From a virus: DNA of 64,000 nt. Of this stretch, positions 33,165 to 41,690 are shown piece after piece. Made by a program: the position numbers and the translations under genes. Each line of letters begins with the position of its first letter. Position 1 is the first letter of the stretch. The notes under the pieces are model-generated. The model was not told the origin of the DNA. It saw only the letters and a program-made list of their open reading frames with translations, and ran no database searches. The DNA lies in IMG/VR virus record IMGVR_UViG_3300030419_007196, positions 20,292 through 84,291 of that record, one strand, 5' to 3'.

Positions 33165-33581
33165 TTAACCAACCCCAAGAGAACCAGACCAGTTGTTTTC
33201 CAAGCTGCCAGTAGCAATACCGGTAAGGCCGGCCGCGACAGAAGCAGAGGTCTCGGCGGATTCGCCCATTAGATAAATTCTTGCAACTCTCCACTCTCCT
33301 GTGTAGGATTCGCCGTTATCCAAGGAGAAGTAGTTAGCGTTACCACCGGGCTTGGATCCGGTAATACCAAGCGATGAAAACCCAAACCTCAAGACAGAAT
33401 TGGTGCCAGTATTTGTGTTAACAACAGTAAAAAACCTAGTAACAGTTGGAAAATCAAATTGAAGTGGGCCGCTGGCGCTGTGAGGCACCCTAAAAGAAGC
33501 AGTCACAAAAGGTATGCCGCTCATTTGGTATTGGCCAACCGAGCTTAACCCCGCCCTATAATTAAAAAAAGTATCACTCAT
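33165..33581 (-). CDS. small virion structural protein, unknown (138 aa)
   Basis: Beta-rich protein (FRVPHSASGPLQFDFPTVTRFF, SVLRFGFSSLGITGS, ESYTGEWRVARIYLMGES) with a Gly/Ser-rich C-terminus. No family recognised. The stop overlaps nothing upstream; the start overlaps the bS21 stop by four bases, and the stop abuts the LamG protein start. It probably decorates or completes the capsid, by neighbours only. Confidence 0.58.
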   Translation of the reverse strand: MSDTFFNYRAGLSSVGQYQMSGIPFVTASFRVPHSASGPLQFDFPTVTRFFTVVNTNTGTNSVLRFGFSSLGITGSKPGGNANYFSLDNGESYTGEWRVARIYLMGESAETSASVAAGLTGIATGSLENNWSGSLGVG

Positions 33582-33790
33582 CGTTTATTCTGCTCCCGTT
33601 TTAATTTTTCTAAAACTTTTTCTCTTTTCATTTTCTCTTTTCTCTTCTTCACAGATGGTTTTATGTAATATCTTCTGTTCAGAACTTCTTTCACTATTCC
33701 TGCGTTTTTCACTTTTCTGTTAAATCTCTTTATAAGCGATTCGGCTGATTCGTTTCTGCGAGCTTTAACCTGTACATTACAACTATACAT
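33578..33790 (-). CDS. rpsU: ribosomal protein bS21 homologue
   Basis: 70 aa, the size of bacterial bS21 (about 70). The conserved pattern is clear: V-KARRNESAESLIKRFNRKV, KNAGIVKEVLNRRYYIKPS, then a Lys/Arg-rich C-terminal helix (VKKRKEKMKREKVLEKLKRE). bS21 sits near the 3' end of 16S rRNA and helps initiation. Phage-encoded bS21 is known from aquatic phages. It lies inside the late head operon and is coupled to the next gene by a 4-base overlap, so it is probably made late. It could steer host ribosomes to phage messages, which is inference. Confidence 0.9.
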   Translation of the reverse strand: MYSCNVQVKARRNESAESLIKRFNRKVKNAGIVKEVLNRRYYIKPSVKKRKEKMKREKVLEKLKREQNKR

Positions 33791-33800
33791 ATTTTGCCTC

Positions 33801-34241
33801 TTATTTAATTAGATGCTTCCAGCTATTCATGCCGGGAATAGAAGAAATATCTACACCGGGATCGTTTGGATTGACGCCGGTGAGCGTGCCCGCACCTTTT
33901 GTTTCTGATTCAGGTGCAGGGGTTGTTCCCTCAAATAAGTCCACGCCCCCAAAATTGTTTTTAAGAATTTCAGTCATTTTTTTCTTATTTTCAGAAAAAG
34001 CCTTTCTTTCTTTAGGTTGTTTCTTTTGCTTAGATGCCCTTTCCATAACCCTTTCTGTCACAACATTATGTTTCGGCGTATTGGTTATAGTGGGCTGTTT
34101 TGCCTCTAGCAAATTAGCCTTTACAAAGCCGGCAGCTATTTCTGAAACTAAATTGCTAATTATGCCCTCTTCAAAGAGAACCTCTTTAACACACTCTTTT
34201 ACGAGATTTTTTAGATCTTTTTTATTTGTTAACGATTTCAT
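33801..34241 (-). CDS. hypothetical head-region protein (146 aa)
   Basis: Overlaps the prohead protease gene by 20 bases. The N-terminal half is helical (DLKNLVKECVKEVLFEEGII, SNLVSEIAAGFVKANLLEA), the middle is basic (RASKQKKQPKERKAF), and the C-terminus is Pro/Gly-rich (GVNPNDPGVDISSIPGMNSW). By position it may be a prohead core component comparable to T4 gp67/gp68, but there is no sequence evidence for that. Confidence 0.55.
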   Translation of the reverse strand: MKSLTNKKDLKNLVKECVKEVLFEEGIISNLVSEIAAGFVKANLLEAKQPTITNTPKHNVVTERVMERASKQKKQPKERKAFSENKKKMTEILKNNFGGVDLFEGTTPAPESETKGAGTLTGVNPNDPGVDISSIPGMNSWKHLIK

Positions 34242-34827
34242 TAATCAACCTATTAATCCTATCTTTTTTAGTGAAAATTTTATTTTCGGGAATAGTATTT
34301 TCTGTTACTCTCATGAATGCGCCGGGAGTGGATGGGTCGCTGACTATATCAAAACAAATTAGTTGAAAGTCGTCTTGCACAATTGTCTCTCCAGATTGTT
34401 CCTTTACGGACCCAAGGCCCCTTGAGGAAATTCCAAGTTGGGCGCCACCGTCCACCAAAGATCTAAGTATGTTACCAGATGGAGTGTCCAAGACTTTTAA
34501 TTTGCCCATTACAGTTTTTCCATCCATCCAAACATCTATAATCATGTGAGACACATTATTTAAATTAATAATTGAAGACTCTGGATGGTCCAACTCACCA
34601 AGCGCTCTATTATCTTTTACTATGGTTTTATAATTTTCGACTTCTCTCTTTAAAATTTTAGTTGGATAAACTCTAAAGTTGCCATTTTTACGATCTCCCT
34701 CTTGAATTTTTCCAGTTAAGATCATGCCACCTTCTTTGACAAACTTTTTTTCTTCCTCGGTTAACAAATCTTGGCAGACCCCGCCCTCACAGAGTTCATA
34801 ATATTCTCTAAGAAGATTCTTATTCAT
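34222..34827 (-). CDS. prohead core protease, gp21 type
   Basis: Serine protease that matures the head by cutting scaffold and capsid N-termini. Catalytic candidates are H81 in ALGELDHPESS and S134/S135 in LGISSRGLGSV, the two signature blocks of this family, separated by MIIDVWMDGKTVMGKLKVLD. Length is 201 aa against 212 in T4. It lies between portal and scaffold genes as in T4 and is joined to the 82-residue gene by a one-base overlap. Confidence 0.88.
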   Translation of the reverse strand: MNKNLLREYYELCEGGVCQDLLTEEEKKFVKEGGMILTGKIQEGDRKNGNFRVYPTKILKREVENYKTIVKDNRALGELDHPESSIINLNNVSHMIIDVWMDGKTVMGKLKVLDTPSGNILRSLVDGGAQLGISSRGLGSVKEQSGETIVQDDFQLICFDIVSDPSTPGAFMRVTENTIPENKIFTKKDRINRLINEIVNK

Positions 34828-35075
34828 TATTGTGTTACCTCTGTAGTGTCAAGCGGCGCAGTAGTCTTAGCTTCTACGTCTTTCGCCACCACTTGCAAAG
34901 CAGCCATGGCGACTTCCTCATCCAAACCCAAACCCACTAAAGCCTCTAACGTATTTTTTAAGTTTTCTACTTCAACACCAAGTTGTGCGAGTGGCTGCTC
35001 TTTTAAAAGTGTTTGAACAGCCTCAACGATGGCTACGCGCTCGATCTCTTTATATCTTTTTACTTTAATCTTCAT
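34827..35075 (-). CDS. small hypothetical protein in the prohead cluster (82 aa)
   Basis: Mostly helical: AIVEAVQTLLKEQPL, VEVENLKNTLEALVGLGLDE, MAALQVVAKDVEAK. There is no known motif. It lies directly before the prohead protease, the place of gp67/gp68 core proteins in T4, so a prohead core role is possible. The N-terminus is basic (MKIKVKRYKEIER). Confidence 0.5.
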   Translation of the reverse strand: MKIKVKRYKEIERVAIVEAVQTLLKEQPLAQLGVEVENLKNTLEALVGLGLDEEVAMAALQVVAKDVEAKTTAPLDTTEVTQ

Positions 35076-35094
35076 TTTTCTATTCCTAAAGTAG

Positions 35095-35160
35095 CTAAGA
35101 GCCTTTGCAGCAATTAGTTGGTGGTCTAAGCATCCAGTGAGTTTCAGTCCAGATATTCAT
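35095..35160 (-). CDS. possible micro-ORF of 21 residues
   Basis: The ATG at 35160 overlaps the stop of the DUF1360-like gene (ATGA), with GGGAGA upstream. It encodes MNIWTETHWM...PPTNCCKGS and ends at TAG (35095). It fills what would otherwise be an 81-base gap in a very compact region. Tryptophan and a CC pair are notable but no function can be named. It may be non-coding spacer. Confidence 0.35.
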   Translation of the reverse strand: MNIWTETHWMLRPPTNCCKGS

Positions 35161-35459
35161 TTCTTGTCTCCCGATAATTTAATGCCAGAGTCATCGACCA
35201 CCATATCTAAAAAGTAGCTAGTTCCAGCACTAAGCCAACCAAGCAATAAGCAATTAGCCAAGTTGAACTCATATGTAATTAGTTGCGAATATTGAGAAAT
35301 GAACAGAACAATTATACCAACCCAAAAACCTGTGCACAAAGGACATTTAAATAACTCACCCAACTTGCCGGCTTTTGGCCTTATAGAGTTGAAAATTGAA
35401 CCATATAATAGAATAAGTGTTAATCCATAACAGATTAATACATATATAATTAATTGCAT
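35157..35459 (-). CDS. small membrane protein, DUF1360-like
   Basis: 100 aa with a first hydrophobic helix (LIIYVLICYGLTLILLYG, about 3-20), then KCPLCTGFWVGIIVLFI (about 38-54), a further hydrophobic stretch and LGWLSAGTSYFLDMVVDD. The CPxCxGFWVG motif between helices is the feature of DUF1360-type phage proteins. Function unknown; it lies in the inner membrane by prediction. Confidence 0.62.
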   Translation of the reverse strand: MQLIIYVLICYGLTLILLYGSIFNSIRPKAGKLGELFKCPLCTGFWVGIIVLFISQYSQLITYEFNLANCLLLGWLSAGTSYFLDMVVDDSGIKLSGDKK

Positions 35460-35460
35460 T

Positions 35461-36021
35461 TTACAGCCTATAAACTAAACCATATGGCAAAGAGTTCGGA
35501 TCTATACTGCCCTTGGTATCTTCCTGTGGCACTTCTCCCAACTCAGTACTATCTTCCGGGGTTGGCTCTACCATGTGTTGTTCGTATTCCTCTTCGTAAT
35601 CGTCAATTGCCTTAAAGAACTCAAGCTCGTCTTTCAAAAAGTTGTATATTGCCAAAAGCAAAGCTTGAATTGTATCTACTCTATCGTTTATAGGATAGAC
35701 GGCCTCAAGTGAACCGTATACATTACCACCCTGAATAGAATCCTGCACTATCATGCCCAATCGCGACAAGTAATCAAAAAATTTATCTTGAGAAGGATAT
35801 GGATCAGTCTTATGCTCTCGCTTTCTAAAAGTCACAACTTTATTTTTCTTTGGCATAACAACAATATCAAAAAGAGGGTGATCGTATATAAGATAATCCC
35901 CGTTCAAAGCTCTCCGGAGGTTTAGTTCTATAGTCGTTGGGAACTTTACATCAACCTTTACTGATTTTGTGACTGCTGTGGCGACATCCGAATCAATACT
36001 AATTTTAATTTTTTCAGCCAT
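35461..36021 (-). CDS. hypothetical head-region protein (186 aa)
   Basis: Starts M-A-E-K-I-K-I-S-I-D, mixed alpha/beta, with an acidic C-terminal part (DDYEEEYEQHMVEPTPEDST). No catalytic or metal motif. It overlaps the 271-aa gene by eight bases and ends one base before the DUF1360-like start. Probably a virion or assembly protein; no family recognised. Confidence 0.58.
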   Translation of the reverse strand: MAEKIKISIDSDVATAVTKSVKVDVKFPTTIELNLRRALNGDYLIYDHPLFDIVVMPKKNKVVTFRKREHKTDPYPSQDKFFDYLSRLGMIVQDSIQGGNVYGSLEAVYPINDRVDTIQALLLAIYNFLKDELEFFKAIDDYEEEYEQHMVEPTPEDSTELGEVPQEDTKGSIDPNSLPYGLVYRL

Positions 36022-36829
36022 TTTTAATTTCCTCTTTTAAGGATTGCATACTCAAAAGTTTCTTTAAAATTTCTTCACTAATATATTGCCCCTTAAAAGA
36101 AGCTATCTCTTTCTTTACTTCTTCTAAAGCGTTTCTCATACCTTCGGCATCCGCCTCAGCAATATAGCTATTGATTGTTTCTTTTACCTCATTCAATTCT
36201 TCGTTTATATAACTCTTAAGCTCAAGGCCGCCGTCTCTAACTGATTCGATATATAATTTTAAAAGAGTTTTTTGCCCTTCGTTTAAATTAGTATATTTTT
36301 TATTGAACTTGTTAGTGAAAATTTTATAAACTGCCTTGCTAACTTTCTCCATGTTCTCTGTTACGGCTGGTTTACTATCATTAACAATTGATTGTATTAA
36401 ATTGTTCTCAAGAATAACCCTAGATTTTATTGGCGTTTTTTCATTAAAAATTTGGTAAATTGTAGCTAAATTTTTATAATTTGGCACAAAATTTTCAAAT
36501 GAATGTTTTCCAATTAGTTTATTGATTGCTCCAATTAGTTTTGTTTGTTCGTTAAAAATATCTTTATTATTTAATTTTTCTCTGGTTTTTAACGCCTCGG
36601 AAATAATTTTTGAAATTATTTCTTTATTATATCCCTGAAGGTTTTCGAATTCTTTGTACAACTTAAGCTCTTCTGCTAGAATTTTTCCTTTTGAAAAATA
36701 TTCTTTCAAAACCTTTACAATTGTTTCTTGTAATTCCTGCCTATTGTTCAACGAACTCTTTGTAAGCTCTGATATTAATACTTCGTAAAGAAAAGCGGTA
36801 TTTCTTTTCTTATTATGATTTAGTTTCAT
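36014..36829 (-). CDS. hypothetical helical protein next to the portal (271 aa)
   Basis: Almost entirely helical and Lys/Glu-rich (QETIVKVLKEYFSKGKILAE, LKLYIESVRDGGLELKSYIN, RNALEEVKKEIASFKGQYIS). No motif recognised. It overlaps the portal stop by 17 bases. A prohead core or internal head protein is a reasonable guess from charge and position. Confidence 0.58.
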   Translation of the reverse strand: MKLNHNKKRNTAFLYEVLISELTKSSLNNRQELQETIVKVLKEYFSKGKILAEELKLYKEFENLQGYNKEIISKIISEALKTREKLNNKDIFNEQTKLIGAINKLIGKHSFENFVPNYKNLATIYQIFNEKTPIKSRVILENNLIQSIVNDSKPAVTENMEKVSKAVYKIFTNKFNKKYTNLNEGQKTLLKLYIESVRDGGLELKSYINEELNEVKETINSYIAEADAEGMRNALEEVKKEIASFKGQYISEEILKKLLSMQSLKEEIKNG

Positions 36830-38801
36830 CTTTTTTCTTCTCCAGTGAGTTAATAAGGTTGTCGATATCTTGTGAAGCTAACAACACCTTTCTTTCTATT
36901 TCGTCATTATAATTAGACTCGTTTACTACGCCTTTCGCTAATTTGTTTAATTCGTGGTATCCTTTGTGAGATTTGCGAGTGCCGCCCTGTTCCACGCCGG
37001 ATAAAGACAGGTAATTTTTCTTTCTAGCTCCCATGTCGCGCTTATCTGTTGTAACTGGCATATACCACTTATCTTTTGATTTGTTTGTGGTGGTTTTGCC
37101 GTCAGATGTTTTTGTTACTTTATACCACTCATCATCTCTTTTTCCTGCGCCCGGTTCAGCGCCGGGGGTAACTAATAGCCCGCCCTCCTCTTCTGGGGCA
37201 GCAGGTGGTGTGGCAGGTTCAGCCTCTGCTGGTGCTGGGGTTTCTGCGGCTGGTTCGCCTATGGCTTCGGCTTCGGCCCCTGTCTCTGTTGGGCCTCCCA
37301 GACCAAAGCCGCCACCGAAAGCGCCGCCGGCGTCTTCGACAGTTGCTTGAGCGATTTTACCCATGGCAGCTTCTAATTTTTTATCATAGAACTTTTCTCT
37401 CTGGTTTCTAATAAATTCTTCTTCGCTAATACCAAAAATGTTTTCAGATATCCAGCGAGCGCTGAAAACACTTTGTGTTGCTTGGTTTGCAATTTCAAAC
37501 TTTACTCTCATATTTTCCATCTCTTGCAATTGCGCAATTTTGGAAGGGTTTGTTAGACCAAGGGTAAAGGAGAGCAGGTCTTCACCTCTATATCCAAGCG
37601 TATAGAGATGGACAATACCAATTTTTTCTAGCTCGCTGACTATAGATCTTTGAATTCTTTGAATTGTTCTAGCAAAACGAATGTCTTTTTGTGCCAGAGT
37701 GGTTTTGTCCTCTGTTGCTCCAGCGGCCGAGTCTCTAATAACGTAAGACGGCGGCACTTTAATCGCGGACAACATTTTATCTCTGAGATATTTTACGTCT
37801 TCGATGTCATTAGTTCTTGCCTGACCGCCTACGTTTTCAATTTTTGTTCCAGAAGCACCACCACGAACCGGAATATAGTAATCCTCTTCGATGGAAGCTG
37901 GATTGTAGCGCAAGTCAACGCGGCCGGAATTAGAATCCACTACTTGATGGCGCTTCATTTGTGTCATAACCTTTTGCATGAACTGTTCGACATCTTCTGG
38001 TGGCACACCACCGACATCGACATAAAAGGCCCTTCGATCAGGTGCTCGGACAATACGATATGCCATCATGGCATCTTCCATCATGGTAAGCTGACGCCAG
38101 ATGCGGCGGGCAGAATCTAATACTGAGGTCCCATATGGTGCAAATTTATCATTTCCCAAAATACGAAAGTGGCCGACTTGCCAGTTTTCAAACGTCATGC
38201 CGGCAGAATTCCATTGATATTGAATATAGTTTGGATTTGTTTTATCTTCACCCTCCAATCTCTCAATTTCTTGAGGTGGTAAGCCAATAACAGATTTAAC
38301 ACCTAATTCATCGTCGATATCCAAATAAACAAAGTAGTCACCATACTTGCACATACTTCTTGCGTAACCATATAAATTGAACTCAAGATTTAAAACCTCA
38401 AAATAGAGGGTGTTTAGTATTTCTTTAATCTCTTGATTGTTACATCTAATTTTTAATGGTTTTTCAAATCCATCGTGATAGGTAATCTCATCGGCATAAA
38501 TATCAAGAGACGAGGCCAGTTCTGGAGTGTATTCCATCTGATCGAAATCCGCGTATCTCTCTGATCTACTAATATTTTTAACCACATCAGACATCATTGT
38601 GTCGTATGGATTGTAAGATTTTTTCTTAAAATCTTGCCCACTTGCAGTTCTAAAAGTACTTGCGTATTTGTCTAAACGCTTTCTTCGATCTTTTCGTACA
38701 TTTTGTTTTCTGTAGTTTATGATAGGTCCGGAAAACAGACGCGTTAGCCTCTTAAAAAGTTCCGAACTGTTATTTTTTGGATTTCTTGAATTATCAGCCA
38801 T
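36813..38801 (-). CDS. portal protein, gp20 type
   Basis: Dodecameric portal that nucleates the head and passes DNA. Family stretches are SLDIYADEITYHDGFEKPLK (about 91-110), FAPYGTSVLDSARRIWRQLT, MMEDAMMAYRIVRAPDRRAF and VGGVPPEDVEQFMQKVMTQM. At 662 aa it exceeds T4 gp20 (524). A GC-rich, Ala/Pro/Glu/Gly low-complexity stretch encoded at about 37150-37345 inserts a flexible linker before the C-terminus. The start is four bases after the terminase stop. Confidence 0.9.
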   Translation of the reverse strand: MADNSRNPKNNSSELFKRLTRLFSGPIINYRKQNVRKDRRKRLDKYASTFRTASGQDFKKKSYNPYDTMMSDVVKNISRSERYADFDQMEYTPELASSLDIYADEITYHDGFEKPLKIRCNNQEIKEILNTLYFEVLNLEFNLYGYARSMCKYGDYFVYLDIDDELGVKSVIGLPPQEIERLEGEDKTNPNYIQYQWNSAGMTFENWQVGHFRILGNDKFAPYGTSVLDSARRIWRQLTMMEDAMMAYRIVRAPDRRAFYVDVGGVPPEDVEQFMQKVMTQMKRHQVVDSNSGRVDLRYNPASIEEDYYIPVRGGASGTKIENVGGQARTNDIEDVKYLRDKMLSAIKVPPSYVIRDSAAGATEDKTTLAQKDIRFARTIQRIQRSIVSELEKIGIVHLYTLGYRGEDLLSFTLGLTNPSKIAQLQEMENMRVKFEIANQATQSVFSARWISENIFGISEEEFIRNQREKFYDKKLEAAMGKIAQATVEDAGGAFGGGFGLGGPTETGAEAEAIGEPAAETPAPAEAEPATPPAAPEEEGGLLVTPGAEPGAGKRDDEWYKVTKTSDGKTTTNKSKDKWYMPVTTDKRDMGARKKNYLSLSGVEQGGTRKSHKGYHELNKLAKGVVNESNYNDEIERKVLLASQDIDNLINSLEKKKDETKS

Positions 38802-38804
38802 CTT

Positions 38805-40379
38805 TTATCCTATGAAAAACGGTAAATTTATTACTTTTTCGTTGTTATTTTTAGTAATTACTTTCTGCTCGTGTTTTTTCATCCCCCTAACTGAAGTGTC
38901 CAACACAGATCTCTTTGTCGAGAAAGAAGCTAACATCGCTTGACTATAATTAGCTTCTCTCGTATTTGCTACCAACGCGGTGTCTCTGATCCAACAAGAA
39001 ATAGCAGCAGACATAACTAGATCGTCGTTATAACTTCTCATCGCCTGAGCCTTACCATTATGCCAAACAAATGTTTTTAATTCGTTGGCCAATCTAATTG
39101 AATTAATTTTAATAACCTTGTTACGAATAAACTCTTCCAATTTTGCGACAACTAAAGGTCTTGTCTTCATAGTTGTTGAAAAGCCACAAACAACTCCAGC
39201 CTGTTCCTCTGCCATAAACCTATCAACCTGCTCGTGACTAGATTTTCTACTCCAATAAAGGTTTGGGTGCTTCATCTCTTGAAGTTTAGAAATGACCGAC
39301 ATGCCAATAGAATTATTCTCAACTACAGTTAGACACATACCATACTGTTTTGAGACATCAAAAATTAAATTAGCAAAAGTATCTAATGGCATTTTACCAC
39401 GATATTCAGCGACCTGCTCAACTGTCTTTGTGCTAAAGACCTGAATTGCTGAATGGTCTGCACCGTCGCCTCGGGCCGGGTCGGCCACCAAAAAATACGA
39501 ACCGTCATTTTGAAACGACTCCCAGATCCAAAGATTCCTATCATAGCCAGTCTTATATTTTGGCTCCCTACAGTTTTCAAAAACTCTTTCTAAGTCTTCC
39601 CCCTCAATAAGGGTCGCACCGGACATATTAAAATTGCAAAGTAACTCCTGAGCAATCTCAGTCTTTTTCATGTTTTTGGTTTCTTTTTCAAACCAAACAT
39701 TATCTCTATCTGGGTGGACATCCCACGGGAGTCTCATGGGAACAAAGTCATTTAATTCTTGTTCTGCCTCTGTATACAACTTGTGAAACATGTTTCCCAC
39801 GCCTCTTGGTGTTGAAAGAATAATACAATTACCGCCAGTAGAAAGTGTTGGGTACAAACCGGCCCACAAATCGTCCAAGCCCTCAATAATTGCAGCCTCA
39901 TCAATAACCAAAAGAGACAAAGCCTCGGAACGGCCAGCGTCACCGGACGTAGAAATTGCCTTAACTTGCGATCCATTATCTAACTGGAAAGAGTTCCTGT
40001 TGTTAATAACAATTTTAGATATCATCATCCATTCCGGTAGGGACTTCATGGCTAATTTTACTTTCTTAACTAAGTTACCGGCGGTATCCAGCTTAGTTGC
40101 CATGACAACCACATTTTTGTTTCTGTGAAACAAAAGAAGCCATGTGATATACGCGGCACTAGTAGTAGAGAGACCAAGTTGCCTCGCCTTTAAAATAATA
40201 TTAAAACGATTCGAACTAAAAGATTCCACACAGTCCTTCTGGAAGGGATACAGACTAAAAGGAATTAATCCCTTGAGCGGATGTGCAACTTTTACATAAT
40301 TGTTAATAAAATAAACAGGATCTCTGCCACATTTAAGCAGTTCTTTCTTTAACTGAGATTTTGTAAGTTTGTAACCCAT
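38805..40379 (-). CDS. terL: terminase large subunit, gp17 type
   Basis: Packaging motor ATPase and nuclease. Walker A-like KARQLGLST (64-72), Walker B LSLLVIDEAA (D159, E160), coupling stretch CIILSTPRG, nuclease acidic sites FLVADPARGDGADHS (D299, D307), TVVENNSIG and SYNDDLVMSA. Size 524 aa against 610 in T4. The ATG shares a base with the stop of the preceding gene (TAATG), so they are coupled. Confidence 0.93.
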   Translation of the reverse strand: MGYKLTKSQLKKELLKCGRDPVYFINNYVKVAHPLKGLIPFSLYPFQKDCVESFSSNRFNIILKARQLGLSTTSAAYITWLLLFHRNKNVVVMATKLDTAGNLVKKVKLAMKSLPEWMMISKIVINNRNSFQLDNGSQVKAISTSGDAGRSEALSLLVIDEAAIIEGLDDLWAGLYPTLSTGGNCIILSTPRGVGNMFHKLYTEAEQELNDFVPMRLPWDVHPDRDNVWFEKETKNMKKTEIAQELLCNFNMSGATLIEGEDLERVFENCREPKYKTGYDRNLWIWESFQNDGSYFLVADPARGDGADHSAIQVFSTKTVEQVAEYRGKMPLDTFANLIFDVSKQYGMCLTVVENNSIGMSVISKLQEMKHPNLYWSRKSSHEQVDRFMAEEQAGVVCGFSTTMKTRPLVVAKLEEFIRNKVIKINSIRLANELKTFVWHNGKAQAMRSYNDDLVMSAAISCWIRDTALVANTREANYSQAMLASFSTKRSVLDTSVRGMKKHEQKVITKNNNEKVINLPFFIG

Positions 40380-40915
40380 TAAACATTTCTTATCTTATTT
40401 AACCGGTTGTGAATATTAAAAGCTGATGTTTCTTTAATAAAGTTCTTGATTGTATCTAATTTATGAGCCTTCTGCTCAAGACCCTGCACTTCTTCCGCGC
40501 CGGCGCCACCAACCTTGTATACTTTTTTAGCAACACAGTTATATCTTTTGCGGTTAAGGTATTGAATTAAAATATCCTCTTCGCCAACCTGACTTAAATT
40601 AAGTCTTCCAACACCCATAGCAGCACATTCCTTTTTTAGAAAGTTTTCAATATTGGTAAAAGTATCCAAAATATCCTGCTTAATATTTTCTGCTGACTTG
40701 CCATGAAAATCTCTAGGTGACATCATGGCATGGTAATTGATAATTAAATGATTTCCATGGAATCTGGCGCTGAAGCCATCCATGACCCTGCTATCAGTAA
40801 TTGGGTTGCCAGCTTCTCGCTTTAAGCCAATTGCGACACTTGGATCGCCGCTGTCATATCCCTTTTGAGACATGATGTTTGCAACTGCAGTTGCTAAGTC
40901 GTTAATGTTTGCCAT
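40379..40915 (-). CDS. hypothetical protein coupled to terminase (178 aa)
   Basis: Ends on the terminase start. Contains NHLIINYHAMMSPRDFHGKS, EDILIQYLNRKRYNCVAKKV and a C-terminal helix. In T4 the small terminase gp16 precedes gp17, and this protein or its 112-aa neighbour could play that part. No helix-turn-helix is obvious. Function not assigned. Confidence 0.58.
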   Translation of the reverse strand: MANINDLATAVANIMSQKGYDSGDPSVAIGLKREAGNPITDSRVMDGFSARFHGNHLIINYHAMMSPRDFHGKSAENIKQDILDTFTNIENFLKKECAAMGVGRLNLSQVGEEDILIQYLNRKRYNCVAKKVYKVGGAGAEEVQGLEQKAHKLDTIKNFIKETSAFNIHNRLNKIRNV

Positions 40916-40917
40916 GA

Positions 40918-41256
40918 TTATTCCCTCTTTCGGCCCTCATAATAAATTATATAGCACTTTTCGCAGGCGCCATATTTATGATAAAAGACTTTATCGTTTA
41001 AAGATGTAATTTTTACATCACACTTTTGACAAGTCTTAACCTTTCTCCTATTAATTAGTTTTTCGTCCAATAAAAACCCTGCCTCTTGTTCGATCTTATT
41101 TGACGTTACCTGTTGAGCGGCGCTCTTTAGTTGTTCTAAATATTTTTTTTCTTTCTCTGGAGTCCAATATTTAGCCGGGTTTTCAATTGCTTCTTCGCCA
41201 TATTTTTCTGATATGGCTTTCTCTAAGCCTGCGATATAATTTTGGTCTTTTTTCAT
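40918..41256 (-). CDS. small zinc-ribbon-type protein (112 aa)
   Basis: The C-terminal part has TCQKCD and ACEKCY, two CxxC knuckles separated by about 20 residues, a likely zinc ribbon. The N-terminal part is helical and charged (KAISEKYGEEAIENPAKYWT). It lies two genes before the large terminase. A DNA-binding accessory such as a small terminase or a transcription cofactor is possible; no evidence decides. Confidence 0.6.
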   Translation of the reverse strand: MKKDQNYIAGLEKAISEKYGEEAIENPAKYWTPEKEKKYLEQLKSAAQQVTSNKIEQEAGFLLDEKLINRRKVKTCQKCDVKITSLNDKVFYHKYGACEKCYIIYYEGRKRE

Positions 41257-41690
41257 TTACTCGCCTGTGCGGCGGCATAAAAGATTCCGATGGACATTCC
41301 AACACCGGCTATAAAGCCACCAACAAACCATAACTTAGTATAGTCTGGTTTTTGTGAATTTTTAAGGGCGGTGTGTAATCTTTTAACCTCGCCATCTTTT
41401 ATTCTCATAAGCTCATTAAACTTTTTCTTGTTTGTGTCGCGATCGATGACAATAAGTCTTTTTTCAAAATTACATTCGGCTTTAATCTTTTTAACTGAAT
41501 AGTCCATATTCAACTCGCAGATTTTAACAGCACTTTCTCTTTTTGCTGCAATAGTCGCCTCTGCCTTCTTGTCTAACAGGATGCCATCAAAGGGTGCCTT
41601 TTGACCCTTTTTTATTGCCGCTATTTTACCATTAGCAAAACAAAAAACTGGCATAAAAGTTATTAGTAAGATAATTGCTGTGGTTTTCAT
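41253..41690 (-). CDS. exported/membrane protein, possible spanin-type lysis component (145 aa)
   Basis: An N-terminal signal sequence (MKTTAIILLITFMPVFCFANG, cleavage likely after CFA) is followed by GQKAPFDGILLDKKAEATIA, a helical periplasmic part and a C-terminal membrane segment (LWFVGGFIAGVGMSIGIFYA). The KAPFDGILL motif recurs in phage and bacterial membrane proteins of unknown role. Position beside a holin-like gene suggests lysis, by inference. Overlaps its neighbours by four bases on both sides. Confidence 0.58.
   Translation of the reverse strand: MKTTAIILLITFMPVFCFANGKIAAIKKGQKAPFDGILLDKKAEATIAAKRESAVKICELNMDYSVKKIKAECNFEKRLIVIDRDTNKKKFNELMRIKDGEVKRLHTALKNSQKPDYTKLWFVGGFIAGVGMSIGIFYAAAQASK

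Noticed and set aside
40918-41256. Calling the zinc-ribbon protein the small terminase
   Set aside because: Only its position supports this. There is no helix-turn-helix or coiled-coil oligomerisation pattern typical of gp16.
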